Below are positions 44,073 to 54,696 of a DNA stretch of 64,000 nt, one piece after another. The notes below the pieces were generated by a model, which did not search any database, was not told the DNA's origin, and was given only the letters and a program-made list of their open reading frames with translations. The translations under genes and the position numbers were made by a program. Each line of letters opens with the position of its first letter. Positions within the stretch are counted from its first letter, which is position 1. Source of the stretch: Deltaproteobacteria bacterium (GTDB taxonomy: Bacteria > Myxococcota_A > Polyangia > DRWM01 > JAAZOP01); contig JACRCX010000069.1 of the NCBI GenBank assembly GCA_016218815.1, positions 25,581 through 89,580 of the forward strand, read 5' to 3'.

Positions 44073-45563
44073 CTAGCCCGCGGCCGATTCCCGCAGGAGC
44101 GCCCAGCATTCGCGGACGTGACGCTCGGTCGCGCGGAGGTTGCCGAGCGTCACGCGGAGGGTGAAGCGGTCGCGGAGCTTCGTGTGCGAGAGGAAGAAGC
44201 GGCCGGAAGAGTTGACGCGCGCCAGGAGGGCCTCGTTCCGGCGGTCGAGCTCCGCCCGCACGTCCGGGTCGCTCTCGCGGGCGGTCAAGGCCGCGGGACG
44301 ATGGCGGAAGCAGACGGTGGAGAACGGGACCGGGGCCAGCCGCTGCCAGTCGGGCTCCGCGTCGATCCAGTCGGCGAGCTGACGGGCCAGCCGGACGTGC
44401 TCGCGGATCCGCGCCGCCATGCCGTCGGTGCCGAAGTACCGGAGCTGGAACCACAGCTTCAGCGCGCGAAAGCGACGGCCGAGCTGTATCCCGTACTCGT
44501 GGAAGTCGTGGGCCTCCCCTTCCTTGCGCACGCGCAGGTACTCCGGCACCAGGTTCAACGCCGAGCGGAACGCCTCCGGACGGCGGAACAGGAGCAGCGA
44601 GGCGTCGAACGGGGTGGACATCCACTTGTGCGGGTTGACGACGATCGAGTCGGCGCGCTCCCAGCCGCGAAGCTGCGGCCGCAGCTCCGGGGCAAGCGCG
44701 GCGGTGCCGCCGTAGGCGGCGTCGACGTGCAGCCAAAGTCCCTCGCGGGCGCAGACGTCCGCGAGCGCGTCGACGGGGTCGACGCTCGTCGACGAGGTGG
44801 TGCCGGCGGTGGCGACGACGGCGAAGGGCATCCGGCCGGCGCGCCGGTCCTCCTCGATCGCCGCCGCCAGCAGGTCGGGGCGCATGCGGTACTCGTCATC
44901 GGCAGGGATGCGCCGCAGCCCGTTCCGCCCGACGCCGATGACGATGGCCGCCTTCTCGATCGAGGAGTGGGCCTCCGTCGAGGCGTACAGCCGCAGGCGG
45001 CCGATCTCCGGACGCCCCGCCAGACCTTCGTCGCGCGCGTCGAGACCGGGAACGACGTGGCGCGCGGCGACCAGGGAGGTGAGGGAGGAGATGGACGCGG
45101 TGTCGGTGAACATGCCGTCGAAGGCGTCGGGCAGGCCGAGCGCGCGACGGAGCCAGGCGACGACGGTTTCTTCCAGCTCGGTCGAGGCGGGCGCGTTGCG
45201 CCAGAGCATGACGTTGGAGTTGAGGCCGGCGGCGAGCCACTCGCCCAGGATCCCCGGACCGCAGGCGATGGAGGTGAAGTAGGCCATGAATCCCGGGTGC
45301 TGCCAGTGCGTGATGTTGGGCTCGATGAGCCGCAGGTAGTCGGCCAGAGCCGCGTCCAGCGGCTCGGGAGAAGCGGGGGCAGCGGCGGGAAGCTGCGCGC
45401 GGATGGCGCCCGGGACGAGGTCCGGCAGGACGCGGTACGACTCCAGCCGCTCGAGGTAGTCGGCGACGAGATCGGCGACGCGATGAGCGGCGCGGCGGAA
45501 GTCCGCCGGGGCCATGTCGCCGAGGCCGTGCTGTGCGGGATCGAGCCGTGGTTGTTCGGTCAT
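44073..45563 (-). CDS. PLP-dependent aromatic amino-acid decarboxylase family protein
   Basis: 496-aa group II PLP decarboxylase (aromatic-L-amino-acid/glutamate decarboxylase type). Signatures: the HWQHPGFMAYF substrate region, TASISSLTSL near the phosphate site, HVDAAYGGTA with the PLP-binding Asp, and VNPHKWMSTPFDASLL with Lys313 as the internal aldimine. The large and small domain order and length match family members. Substrate (Trp, Tyr, DOPA, Phe) cannot be fixed. Its ATG overlaps the stop of the lipoprotein at 45563-46429 as TGATG, so they are co-transcribed. Confidence 0.92.
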   Translation of the reverse strand: MTEQPRLDPAQHGLGDMAPADFRRAAHRVADLVADYLERLESYRVLPDLVPGAIRAQLPAAAPASPEPLDAALADYLRLIEPNITHWQHPGFMAYFTSIACGPGILGEWLAAGLNSNVMLWRNAPASTELEETVVAWLRRALGLPDAFDGMFTDTASISSLTSLVAARHVVPGLDARDEGLAGRPEIGRLRLYASTEAHSSIEKAAIVIGVGRNGLRRIPADDEYRMRPDLLAAAIEEDRRAGRMPFAVVATAGTTSSTSVDPVDALADVCAREGLWLHVDAAYGGTAALAPELRPQLRGWERADSIVVNPHKWMSTPFDASLLLFRRPEAFRSALNLVPEYLRVRKEGEAHDFHEYGIQLGRRFRALKLWFQLRYFGTDGMAARIREHVRLARQLADWIDAEPDWQRLAPVPFSTVCFRHRPAALTARESDPDVRAELDRRNEALLARVNSSGRFFLSHTKLRDRFTLRVTLGNLRATERHVRECWALLRESAAG

Positions 45564-46429
45564 CAGGGCGCGGCCACCGCCGCGGGCCCGATCGTCACGT
45601 CGACTTCCTCGCTGCGCAGCCCGGCGGAGTCGGGCACGCGCGGCAGGTCGCCCTCGAGACGGACGCGGACGACGGGGAGGTCGGTCGTGAAGCCGAAGAG
45701 GGGGAACACGAGCCGCTGCGTCGTCTCGCCGACCGGAAGCTCCATGTCGCTGCCCTCCGACGAGTACGGCGACTGGTGGTTGATGTACGGCACCCGCGTC
45801 AGCTCGGTGCCGTCCGGGCCCGACAGGACGACGGCCAGGCCGTCGAAGACCGAAGCGAAGTTCGTGCGCACGGTGATCGGGCCGCTCGCCAGGCTCTGGA
45901 ACTTCGCCTGGCAGGTGACCATCATGCCGTCGTCCTCGCGGACGACCTCGACGTCGGAGAACTCCAGGAGGACGGACAGGCCCTCGACCATCCGCGGGCA
46001 GGCCGTGCTGCACCGGCCCTCGAAGCAGCGGGCTTTGGACTGGCACGGCGGCGGTGGGGCCGGCGGCGGGCCGATCGGGCATTCCACGTCGCGACACTCG
46101 TCGGAGCCCAGGTGTCGCCGCAGCCAATCGTTGTAGGCCCGGGTCTGCGGGGCCGGCCAGATGCTGGGCTGGCAGCAGCCGTCCTCGGCGACGAGCATCG
46201 CGCAGGTGCAGTCGGCCTCCGTGTCGCAGGCCAGCGGGTCGGGCGAATCGGGGGCGAGGAGGTACCCGTCCTGCCATCGCGTGTCGGCGGGCGGGGATTC
46301 GGCCGGCATGGCGTCACCATCCGGCGTCGCGGCGGCCGTTTCCGACGGCCCGTGCGCGGTCGGGGTGCCGCGTCCGGAGCAAGCCGCGAGCAGGGCAAGA
46401 GCCACCGTGGTCCGGGCGATCTTCCACAT
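45563..46429 (-). CDS. Lipoprotein with Cys-rich domain, unknown function
   Basis: 288-aa predicted lipoprotein. Signal VALALLAAC, then an acidic/Pro linker and a Cys-rich segment (CDTEADCTCAMLVAEDGCC and CQSKARCFEGRCSTACP, about ten Cys). The C-terminal half (about residues 145-285) resembles a small beta-sandwich with VVREDDGMMVTCQAKF and DGLAVVLSGPDGTEL, suggesting a carbohydrate- or protein-binding domain. No catalytic motif. It is upstream of the decarboxylase with TGATG coupling and is divergent from the large Cys-rich lipoprotein. Confidence 0.7.
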   Translation of the reverse strand: MWKIARTTVALALLAACSGRGTPTAHGPSETAAATPDGDAMPAESPPADTRWQDGYLLAPDSPDPLACDTEADCTCAMLVAEDGCCQPSIWPAPQTRAYNDWLRRHLGSDECRDVECPIGPPPAPPPPCQSKARCFEGRCSTACPRMVEGLSVLLEFSDVEVVREDDGMMVTCQAKFQSLASGPITVRTNFASVFDGLAVVLSGPDGTELTRVPYINHQSPYSSEGSDMELPVGETTQRLVFPLFGFTTDLPVVRVRLEGDLPRVPDSAGLRSEEVDVTIGPAAVAAP

Positions 46430-46467
46430 GGGCCCGAACCTACCACATTCGCCGGAGGGCCGCCGCC

Positions 46468-46496
46468 TTGCCGGTGTGGGATCCGCATGCTACCTA
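46468..46496 (+). promoter_or_regulatory. Promoter candidate for the large Cys-rich lipoprotein
   Basis: TTGCCG (46468-46473), 17-nt spacer, TACCTA (46491-46496), followed by a leader of about 40 nt to the ATG at 46544. Confidence 0.42.
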
Positions 46497-46543
46497 CAAG
46501 CAGCTTCGAAGGGGACTGGCCCGATGCAACGAGGAGGGATGCC

Positions 46544-49216
46544 ATGACGTCGCGCTGCCGAACGATGTGCTGGTGTTGCGCGGTCGCGCTGACCGTGCCG
46601 GCCTGGGGATGCGGATCGAGCGGAGGGGATTCGACGGCCGATGGCGGCGGCGATGTCTTCGACGTCGTGGGGGACGAGCCGGACGTTCCCGGGGACGGCG
46701 ACGCGCCGCGGGAAGACGCGGAGGTCGGGGAGGGGTCGGACGACGTCGGCGGCGAGGAGGCCGACGACGGGACGGACGGGGAGGTCCCGTGCCTGTGCGT
46801 CTCCGACGATGGTTGCGACGACGGCTTCCTCTGCAACGGCGCGGAACAGTGCGTCGATTGCGAGTGCTTCCCGGGAATCCCCCCCTCGGACGGGACGGCC
46901 TGCGACGACGGCGATCCCTGCACGGAAGGCGAGGCGTGCTCGAGCGGAGACTGCGCCGGGGGCGACGCCATCTGCGCCTGCGAGACGGACGACGACTGCG
47001 TGGCGCACGACGACGGCGACCTGTGCAACGGACGGCTCGTCTGCGTCGGACGTCGCTGTCTGCTCGACCCCGGAACGGTCGTGTCCTGCGATCCGTCGGG
47101 CGACACCGAGTGCCTGGCCAACACCTGCGCGCCGGGCACGGGCGAGTGCGCGCCGGAGCCGGTCCGGGAGGACCTGTCCTGCGACGACGGCAACGAGTGC
47201 ACGGGCGGGGACGCGTGCGCGGACGGCGTCTGCGCCGGCGGGGCGTCGACCTGCGAGTGCACGACCGATGCCGAGTGCGCCGTGCACGAGGACGGCGACG
47301 CGTGCAACGGCACGCTCCGTTGCGAGGCGAACGCCTGCGTCATCGATCCGGCGACGATCGTGACGTGCGACCCGAGCGCCGACACCGACTGCCGCGTGAG
47401 CCTGTGCGACCCGTCCGACGGGACCTGTTCGCTCGTCCCGCGTGTGGACGGCACGACCTGCGACGACGGCAGCGCCTGCACGCTCGCCGACGCCTGCGAC
47501 GCGGGCGACTGCGCGGGGCCGGCGCGGTCCTGCGACGACGCGGACGTGTGCACCGACGACTCGTGCGTCCCGGCGACCGGGTGCACGCACGCCGACAACA
47601 CGGCCGCGTGCGACGACGGCAGCGCGTGCACCGCGGGAGATGTCTGCCGCGCCGGCTCGTGCGCCGGCACGGCCGTCGTCTGCAACGACGGCGACGTCTG
47701 CACCGACGATGCGTGCGACCCGGCCACCGGCTGCACCTTCACCAACAACACCGCCGCCTGCGACGACGGCGACGCGTGCAGCGGGGGGGATACGTGCTCG
47801 GGCGGCGCCTGCTTCGGCGAGCTGATCTTCTGCGGCGACTCCAACCCGTGCACGGACGACGGGTGCAACCCGGCCACCGGCTGCACCTTCACCGACAACA
47901 CCGCCGCCTGCGACGACGGCAACCCCTGCACGGCCCCGGACGCATGCTCGGGAGGCGGCTGCACCGGCACACCGCTCGGCGGGACGGTCTGCGGCCTGGA
48001 GTGCGTCGACACGCAGACGGACGAGCGGCACTGCGGGGGCTGCGACCGGCCGTGCGTGTGGGACGAGGAGTGTTCGGCCGGCGGCTGCCGTCCCCGGCCG
48101 TGGGAGCGCGTGGGCGCTGCCGTGAACCCGCTGCTCCCGGCGCTGGCCCACGCGCTGGGCACGGACGGAACAACGCCGACCGTGGCCTGGGTCGCCGACG
48201 AGACGCAGGACAACGTCTACGTGCACTCGTACGTCGCCGCGACCGGCTGGACGCAGCTTGGCGCGCGCCTCACGACGGGGATGGTCTCGGCGCAGTCGTA
48301 CGTCGACATCCAGTTCGCCTCCGGAGCGCCGTACGTCGTGTACTACGAACCGCCATCGATGCCGCCGGGGTTCCCATACCACGTGAAGAGCTGGGACGGG
48401 ACGGGTTGGCTCGAGGTCGGGACGCCGGGTTACCGCTCGCCCTGCCTGATGCACTGGGCGGTATCGCTGGCGATGGAGGGCGCGAGCCCGCACTTCACGG
48501 ACATCGGCGCCGGCGGGTGCGGGATCGGCGTCGGCTACGCCCGGTGGACCGGGGCGGCGTGGTGGGAGACGCCGTCGCCGCCGAGCCCGATGCTCCCGGG
48601 GTTGCTGACGATGAACGGCGGAGGCTGTTCGGACGTCGTGTGGAACGGACCGGCCGCGAGGTCCCTGGTGGCGCTGATCGACAACAACCAGCGGCGCGTG
48701 CGGTCGTGGATGCCGGCGCCCGCTCCCGGCGCCTGGGCTGATGTGGGCGGCAGCCTGAACGTGGGGGCGGCGTCCGGTTCGGGCCCCGGGGGAGACTACC
48801 TGTCGATCGCGGTCGACGCGGCCGGCACGCCGTACGTGGCGTTCTCCGAGGTCGAGGGGGCCGGGGTCGGGACGCGGGGCGTATTCGTCAAGCGCTACGA
48901 TCCGACCGGGACCGGGTGGACGCTGGTCGGCACGGGGCGGATCAGCACGGCCGGAAACGCCGCCGACTTCCCGTCGCTCGCCTTCGTCGACGGCCGGCCG
49001 ACCGTCGCGTTCGTCGAGACCACGGCCGGCGTCGGCCTGGTCCAGGTCCGCCGGTGGAACGGCGCGGCGTGGGAGCGGGTCGGCGCTGCGTTGAACGAGA
49101 GCGCCGCGGCGAGCGCCGCGATGCCGTACCTCGTCGCCATCGGCACCGTGCCGGCCGTGGCCTTCCGCGAGCCGGGGACCGGGACCTCGCGCATCTACGT
49201 CAAGCGCTTCCCCTGA
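46544..49216 (+). CDS. Large Cys-rich surface lipoprotein with beta-propeller-like C-terminus
   Basis: 890-aa protein. Signal CCAVALTVPAWGC has a lipoprotein-type Cys. An acidic Asp/Gly-rich linker (to about residue 80) leads into a run (about 80-500) of CDDGxxCTxxxxCxxGxC units, repeated about ten times. This pattern resembles Dickkopf/disintegrin-like Cys knots used by myxobacterial surface proteins. From residue about 520 the sequence changes to repeated WxxVGxxLN and AxPYVAFxE units typical of a beta-propeller. GAGGAGGGATGCC precedes the ATG. It is the second large Cys-repeat lipoprotein in the window, with a different repeat type from 180-4205. Confidence 0.8.
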   Translation: MTSRCRTMCWCCAVALTVPAWGCGSSGGDSTADGGGDVFDVVGDEPDVPGDGDAPREDAEVGEGSDDVGGEEADDGTDGEVPCLCVSDDGCDDGFLCNGAEQCVDCECFPGIPPSDGTACDDGDPCTEGEACSSGDCAGGDAICACETDDDCVAHDDGDLCNGRLVCVGRRCLLDPGTVVSCDPSGDTECLANTCAPGTGECAPEPVREDLSCDDGNECTGGDACADGVCAGGASTCECTTDAECAVHEDGDACNGTLRCEANACVIDPATIVTCDPSADTDCRVSLCDPSDGTCSLVPRVDGTTCDDGSACTLADACDAGDCAGPARSCDDADVCTDDSCVPATGCTHADNTAACDDGSACTAGDVCRAGSCAGTAVVCNDGDVCTDDACDPATGCTFTNNTAACDDGDACSGGDTCSGGACFGELIFCGDSNPCTDDGCNPATGCTFTDNTAACDDGNPCTAPDACSGGGCTGTPLGGTVCGLECVDTQTDERHCGGCDRPCVWDEECSAGGCRPRPWERVGAAVNPLLPALAHALGTDGTTPTVAWVADETQDNVYVHSYVAATGWTQLGARLTTGMVSAQSYVDIQFASGAPYVVYYEPPSMPPGFPYHVKSWDGTGWLEVGTPGYRSPCLMHWAVSLAMEGASPHFTDIGAGGCGIGVGYARWTGAAWWETPSPPSPMLPGLLTMNGGGCSDVVWNGPAARSLVALIDNNQRRVRSWMPAPAPGAWADVGGSLNVGAASGSGPGGDYLSIAVDAAGTPYVAFSEVEGAGVGTRGVFVKRYDPTGTGWTLVGTGRISTAGNAADFPSLAFVDGRPTVAFVETTAGVGLVQVRRWNGAAWERVGAALNESAAASAAMPYLVAIGTVPAVAFREPGTGTSRIYVKRFP

Positions 49217-49280
49217 AAAGGGGCCGTCAACGGTCTTGAGTCGACAGTCGACCGTCGACTCTCGACTCAAGACTGTTGAC
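49210..49280. repeat. Hairpins after the Cys-rich lipoprotein gene
   Basis: A small hairpin at 49210-49223 (CCCCT, GAAA tetraloop, AGGGG) overlaps the stop codon. A larger one has 19-nt arms at 49226-49244 and 49262-49280 (one G:U-type mismatch) around a loop rich in GTCGAC. No T-run follows, so Rho-independent termination is not clear. Confidence 0.7.
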
Positions 49281-49317
49281 TGTCGACTCCCCCGCCCTCC
49301 CCCCGCGATCGCCGACC

Positions 49318-49347
49318 TTGCCCCCGGGTGCGGCGGCGCGGTACATT
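49318..49347 (+). promoter_or_regulatory. Promoter candidate for the hybrid histidine kinase
   Basis: TTGCCC (49318-49323), 18-nt spacer, TACATT (49342-49347). It is the same -35 and spacer as at 60-89. The leader is about 50 nt. Confidence 0.45.
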
Positions 49348-49401
49348 GAACCACGCACGCCGGGGTTGGGGAGGTCCGGTTCGTCCACGCTGGTCCGGGG
49401 G

Positions 49402-51399
<1,998 letters not shown>

Positions 51400-51487
51400 A
51401 TCGCGGGAACGGTGGCGGTCGGCCGCGGACGACCGGCGGGACGCCTCCCGTCACACCGTGAATGCGCCGATGCGAAGCAGGCACGCC

Positions 51488-51955
51488 TCAGGACGCCGGC
51501 TCGAGCGCCGCGAACGGAACCAGGACGTCGGGCGAGAACCGGATCGCCGCGCCCTCGAACACCGGACGCACGACCCCCTCCAGCGACTCGGTCCCCGGAA
51601 GCTCCTCCAGCGCCAGCCACGTCTCGGCGACCTCGCCGTCGCGCCACGACAGGAGCAGGACGATCGACCAGTCCCGGTGCGCCGTGGCCGGCGCCAGGAT
51701 CGAGACCAGACTGCCGCGGTCCGTGACCGCCAGCCGCTCGGTCTGGCTGCAGCCCCGCGTGTCGGCCCACCGCCGCTCCTCGGGCCAGCAGTCCGGCCCG
51801 GCGAACACCTCGACGTCCGAGAAGCAGCCGCCGCCCGAGAGGGCGCTCACGTGCACGTCGAAGGAATATTCGCCGCCCGCCGAGGGGCGGCATCCCGCGC
51901 GGGCCGAGGGCGCCCAGGCCGGGACGGTCATGAGGATGATGACGGCTGTACGCAT
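51488..51955 (-). CDS. Small secreted hypothetical protein
   Basis: 155-aa exported protein with signal peptide (RTAVIILMTVPAWAPSARA) and a single domain containing four to five Cys (AGCRPSAGG, GGGCFSDVEVF, PDCWPEERRW, TRGCSQTER). No family is recognised. AGGGA is just upstream of the ATG at 51955. Nothing about its neighbours suggests a role. Confidence 0.55.
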   Translation of the reverse strand: MRTAVIILMTVPAWAPSARAGCRPSAGGEYSFDVHVSALSGGGCFSDVEVFAGPDCWPEERRWADTRGCSQTERLAVTDRGSLVSILAPATAHRDWSIVLLLSWRDGEVAETWLALEELPGTESLEGVVRPVFEGAAIRFSPDVLVPFAALEPAS

Positions 51956-52078
51956 GTCCCTTCGTGGCCTCCACCGTGGATTCCGTGACGCCGCACGGCC
52001 GGGGGGCATCGTAGCAGGTCCCGCGGCCCGCCGGCGCGTTCGAGCCGCGCGGGCCGGCGGCGGTCCGGTGCGCAGCGG

Positions 52079-52420
52079 TCAGCGACAGACACCATCCAGG
52101 CAGCGGACCGCGATGGGTGGGCAGCTATAGCCGGGTCGTGGGCAGCCGGCTGCGTCGGATTCGTCGGCGATCCCGGTCAGCGCCCGCGCCGTCGCCGCGT
52201 CCGTCGAGCCGCCGCAGACTTGGTCCGGATCCAGGCCGCCGTACTTCGCACAGTCCGCATCCGACCCGCACGTGCCCGCGGCCGAAGCGAGCACCTGGCG
52301 GTATCGTTCGACGAGGTCACCGCACGTGGCCGGGGCCGCCGGCGGAACGGGATGGGTCGTGCCGGCCGCACACCCGCAAGAAATCAAGATGGCGAACACC
52401 CGGACTCCGTGGTGGCGCAT
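52079..52420 (-). CDS. Small Cys-rich lipoprotein
   Basis: 113-aa predicted lipoprotein. Signal RVFAILISCGC provides adjacent lipobox-like Cys. The mature part has CGDLVERYRQVLASAAGTCGSDADCAKYGG and ends CPPIAVRCLDGVC, a pattern of spaced Cys like the small Cys-rich proteins of this genome. Start ATG 52420 is supported by GAGGACGG; ATG 52435 is also possible. It is divergent from the ATPase gene. The function is unknown. Confidence 0.55.
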   Translation of the reverse strand: MRHHGVRVFAILISCGCAAGTTHPVPPAAPATCGDLVERYRQVLASAAGTCGSDADCAKYGGLDPDQVCGGSTDAATARALTGIADESDAAGCPRPGYSCPPIAVRCLDGVCR

Positions 52421-52623
52421 CCGTCCTCGTACCATGCCCGGCCCATCGGGACAACGCCGCTCGGTCCCGACGCCGCCGGCACGCCCAGCAAGCGAGGATG
52501 CTCCCGAGGTCCTTGGCGACGGTTCATTCCCCTCACTGGCGGGCCGAGCTCGACACGACGGTGCGGACGTACGGGGGCCGGGAAGTGCAGCCGCCCGGCG
52601 GCGTGTGGTATCGTGCGACCGCC

Positions 52624-53853
52624 ATGCTGACGCGACTCCACGTGAAGGGGTTTCGGCTGTTGCGGGACGTGGACATCGAGTTTCCGTCCGGCGTACCGCT
52701 CGTGCTGATCGGACCGAACGCAGCCGGCAAGAGCACGGTGCTCGAGGTGCTCGATTTCCTGTCCAGCGCAGTCCGCGACGGCTTGTCCGAGGCGGTCAAC
52801 CGCGACCGCGGGGGATTCGACCTGATTCGCTCCGCCGGATTCCGCGAACCGCTCGAGATCGAGGTCGCGTTCACCGTCGGGGCGGACGTTCCCGCCCCGT
52901 TCGGCGACTCTGCTTTCGAGTACCAGGCACACATCGACGGCGCGATCGGTGGTGGCTACCGACTCGTCCACGAGCACGTCGTGCAGATGCCGTTCGGCAA
53001 TCCGGCCTCGCGAGATGTTCTCCTCCAGATGGCGTCGCAGGGGGGCCGGGCGTTCAACGTCACGACCGGCCAATCCGACGAGATCCACCAAGAAGCCTGG
53101 GTGGAGCCCATCCTTCGCCTCGTTCGCCACGACACCTTCTACCCGTATCTGTCCCTCGTGACCCGCGTGCTGGCCGGCATCCGGATCTACCCCGGGTTCT
53201 ACGTCCTGCCCCAGTGGGCGCGGGATGCGCGGGAGACGATCCACGGTCCGCGGGATGCCGCCGTCGTGGGCCCGACCGCGGGGCTCGATCGGCGCGGGTT
53301 CGAGCTGGTCAAGGTGCTCTACGATCTCCAGACCAACCACGAGCCCGAGTGGGCCGAGCTGCTGGCGGCGTTCCGGGCCGAGTATCCGACGGTGAAGAAG
53401 ATCGAGTTTCCCGCCGACGCGGGAGGGGGACGGATCGCGCTTGCTGTCCGTGACGAGCGATTCGGCAGGCTTACTGCGTGGCAGATGTCGGAGGGGATGG
53501 TCGCGTTCCTGTCGTTGCTTGCGGCGACGCTGACCCCGACTCCCCCGGCCGCCATCGCGTTCGACGAGCCCGACGCGCACTTCCATCCATCGTTGATCAA
53601 GCGTCTGGCGTGGCTGCTCGAGCGTGCGGCCGAGCGCACCACGGTGGTCGTGGCGACCCACTCCGATCGGCTCCTGGACCATCTTTCCGACCCTGCCGCC
53701 AGCGTCAAGACGGTGGAAGCCGGCCCGAACGGCACGGTGCTTCGGTCGTTGGATCCGGAGGCCCTCAGGGCCTGGCGCGAACGGTACTCCCTCTCCGATC
53801 TTCGAGCGCGAGGCCAGATCGATGCGGCCAACACGGACGCCGGCAAGCGATGA
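52624..53853 (+). CDS. AAA_21-type ATPase, candidate defence effector-controller
   Basis: 409-aa P-loop ATPase of the AAA_21/OLD-like ABC group. Walker A GPNAAGKST at residues 30-38, a signature-like SEGMVAFLSLL stretch, Walker B AFDEPDAHFHP (Asp314, Glu315) and the H-loop VVATHSDR with His346 are all intact. The N-terminus LHVKGFRLLRDVDIEF is typical of RecF-like and defence ATPases. It lacks a fused nuclease domain, and its stop overlaps the next gene by ATGA, so it probably acts together with it. Similar ATPases pair with TOPRIM-type proteins in anti-phage systems such as PARIS and OLD/Gabija. A weak -10 (TATCGT, 52609-52614) lies close to the ATG. Confidence 0.85.
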   Translation: MLTRLHVKGFRLLRDVDIEFPSGVPLVLIGPNAAGKSTVLEVLDFLSSAVRDGLSEAVNRDRGGFDLIRSAGFREPLEIEVAFTVGADVPAPFGDSAFEYQAHIDGAIGGGYRLVHEHVVQMPFGNPASRDVLLQMASQGGRAFNVTTGQSDEIHQEAWVEPILRLVRHDTFYPYLSLVTRVLAGIRIYPGFYVLPQWARDARETIHGPRDAAVVGPTAGLDRRGFELVKVLYDLQTNHEPEWAELLAAFRAEYPTVKKIEFPADAGGGRIALAVRDERFGRLTAWQMSEGMVAFLSLLAATLTPTPPAAIAFDEPDAHFHPSLIKRLAWLLERAAERTTVVVATHSDRLLDHLSDPAASVKTVEAGPNGTVLRSLDPEALRAWRERYSLSDLRARGQIDAANTDAGKR

Positions 53854-54602
53854 GCGCCGTCTTGATCTGTTGGGAAGACCGCTATCACGACGGACTTCAT
53901 CGCCTGCTCGAGACCGAGGTGCGCCGGTCGACCAGGGCCGGCGCGCACCCACAGGTCTCCATGGCAGATGCCTCGTCGTTCGGGAACCTCGGCTTCGAGC
54001 GATTCGTCCGAGAGGAATGGCCGATGGCTCGGCAACCCGGCTGGAACATTGCCGGCGCCGTGACCAAGATCGACCACCTCGTTTGCGTCGCCGACGCCGA
54101 TCGCGCTGCGGAGTGTTGCCGGGCGGCCGGCTCGGCCCCCTCTGCCGGGCAGGACTCCGCGACTTGGGTCCGCAACGCGGAGACGGAGTGGACGAAGCAG
54201 CTTCGCGACGCCGCGCCGGTCGCCCCCGACCGGGTGCACGGCCGGTTCCTGCGGTGGAGCCTGGAGTCCGCACTGCTCGCGTTGTTCGACGAGCCCGCGG
54301 CGCTCGGCTGGATGGCGCGGCCTGACGGCGCGGCGCTCGGCGGATTCCTATCCAGGTGCGGACCCGACCCGCGGACCCTGACCCCGCCGAGCTCCTTCAC
54401 CGACCACTTCCATGATCCGCAACGCTGCCTCAGGGATCTGGTCGCCGCGACGAACATAAATTCGAAAGTGCTTTCGCTATCGAGCGCCGGTCGCACGTTC
54501 GCGCTCGAAGCGGCCGGGGGCGACGACCGTGCGCGGTCGCGCGTGCTCGACCGCGTCCCCGATCTTCGCGCGGTCGCATCCCTCATCATCGGCCTCGGCT
54601 GA
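53850..54602 (+). CDS. TOPRIM-like partner of the AAA_21 ATPase
   Basis: 250-aa protein coupled to the ATPase by an ATGA overlap. No family is firmly recognised. Features are compatible with a TOPRIM/DUF4276-like nuclease: an early acidic strand AVLICWEDRYHD (Glu9, Asp10), an acidic DxD stretch HLVCVADADR (Asp82, Asp84), and a helix RWSLESALLALFDEP with a conserved-looking Glu. The late AATNINSKVLSLSSAGR segment is unusually polar and AT-richer than its neighbours. It is probably a nuclease or toxin effector controlled by the ATPase; this is inference from gene order and the acidic motif pattern only. Confidence 0.7.
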   Translation: MSAVLICWEDRYHDGLHRLLETEVRRSTRAGAHPQVSMADASSFGNLGFERFVREEWPMARQPGWNIAGAVTKIDHLVCVADADRAAECCRAAGSAPSAGQDSATWVRNAETEWTKQLRDAAPVAPDRVHGRFLRWSLESALLALFDEPAALGWMARPDGAALGGFLSRCGPDPRTLTPPSSFTDHFHDPQRCLRDLVAATNINSKVLSLSSAGRTFALEAAGGDDRARSRVLDRVPDLRAVASLIIGLG

Positions 54603-54696
54603 CGCCACCCGTGCCCACCCAGCCAGCCGGACCGGGTGCTGATCCATCGTCGCTGCCCTTCGCGCCTCACCGGACGGTCGTTCGCACCCGTGCCGG

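Noticed and set aside
49210..49280. Intrinsic terminator after the Cys-rich lipoprotein
   Set aside because: Stable hairpins but no T-run after them; kept as repeats only.
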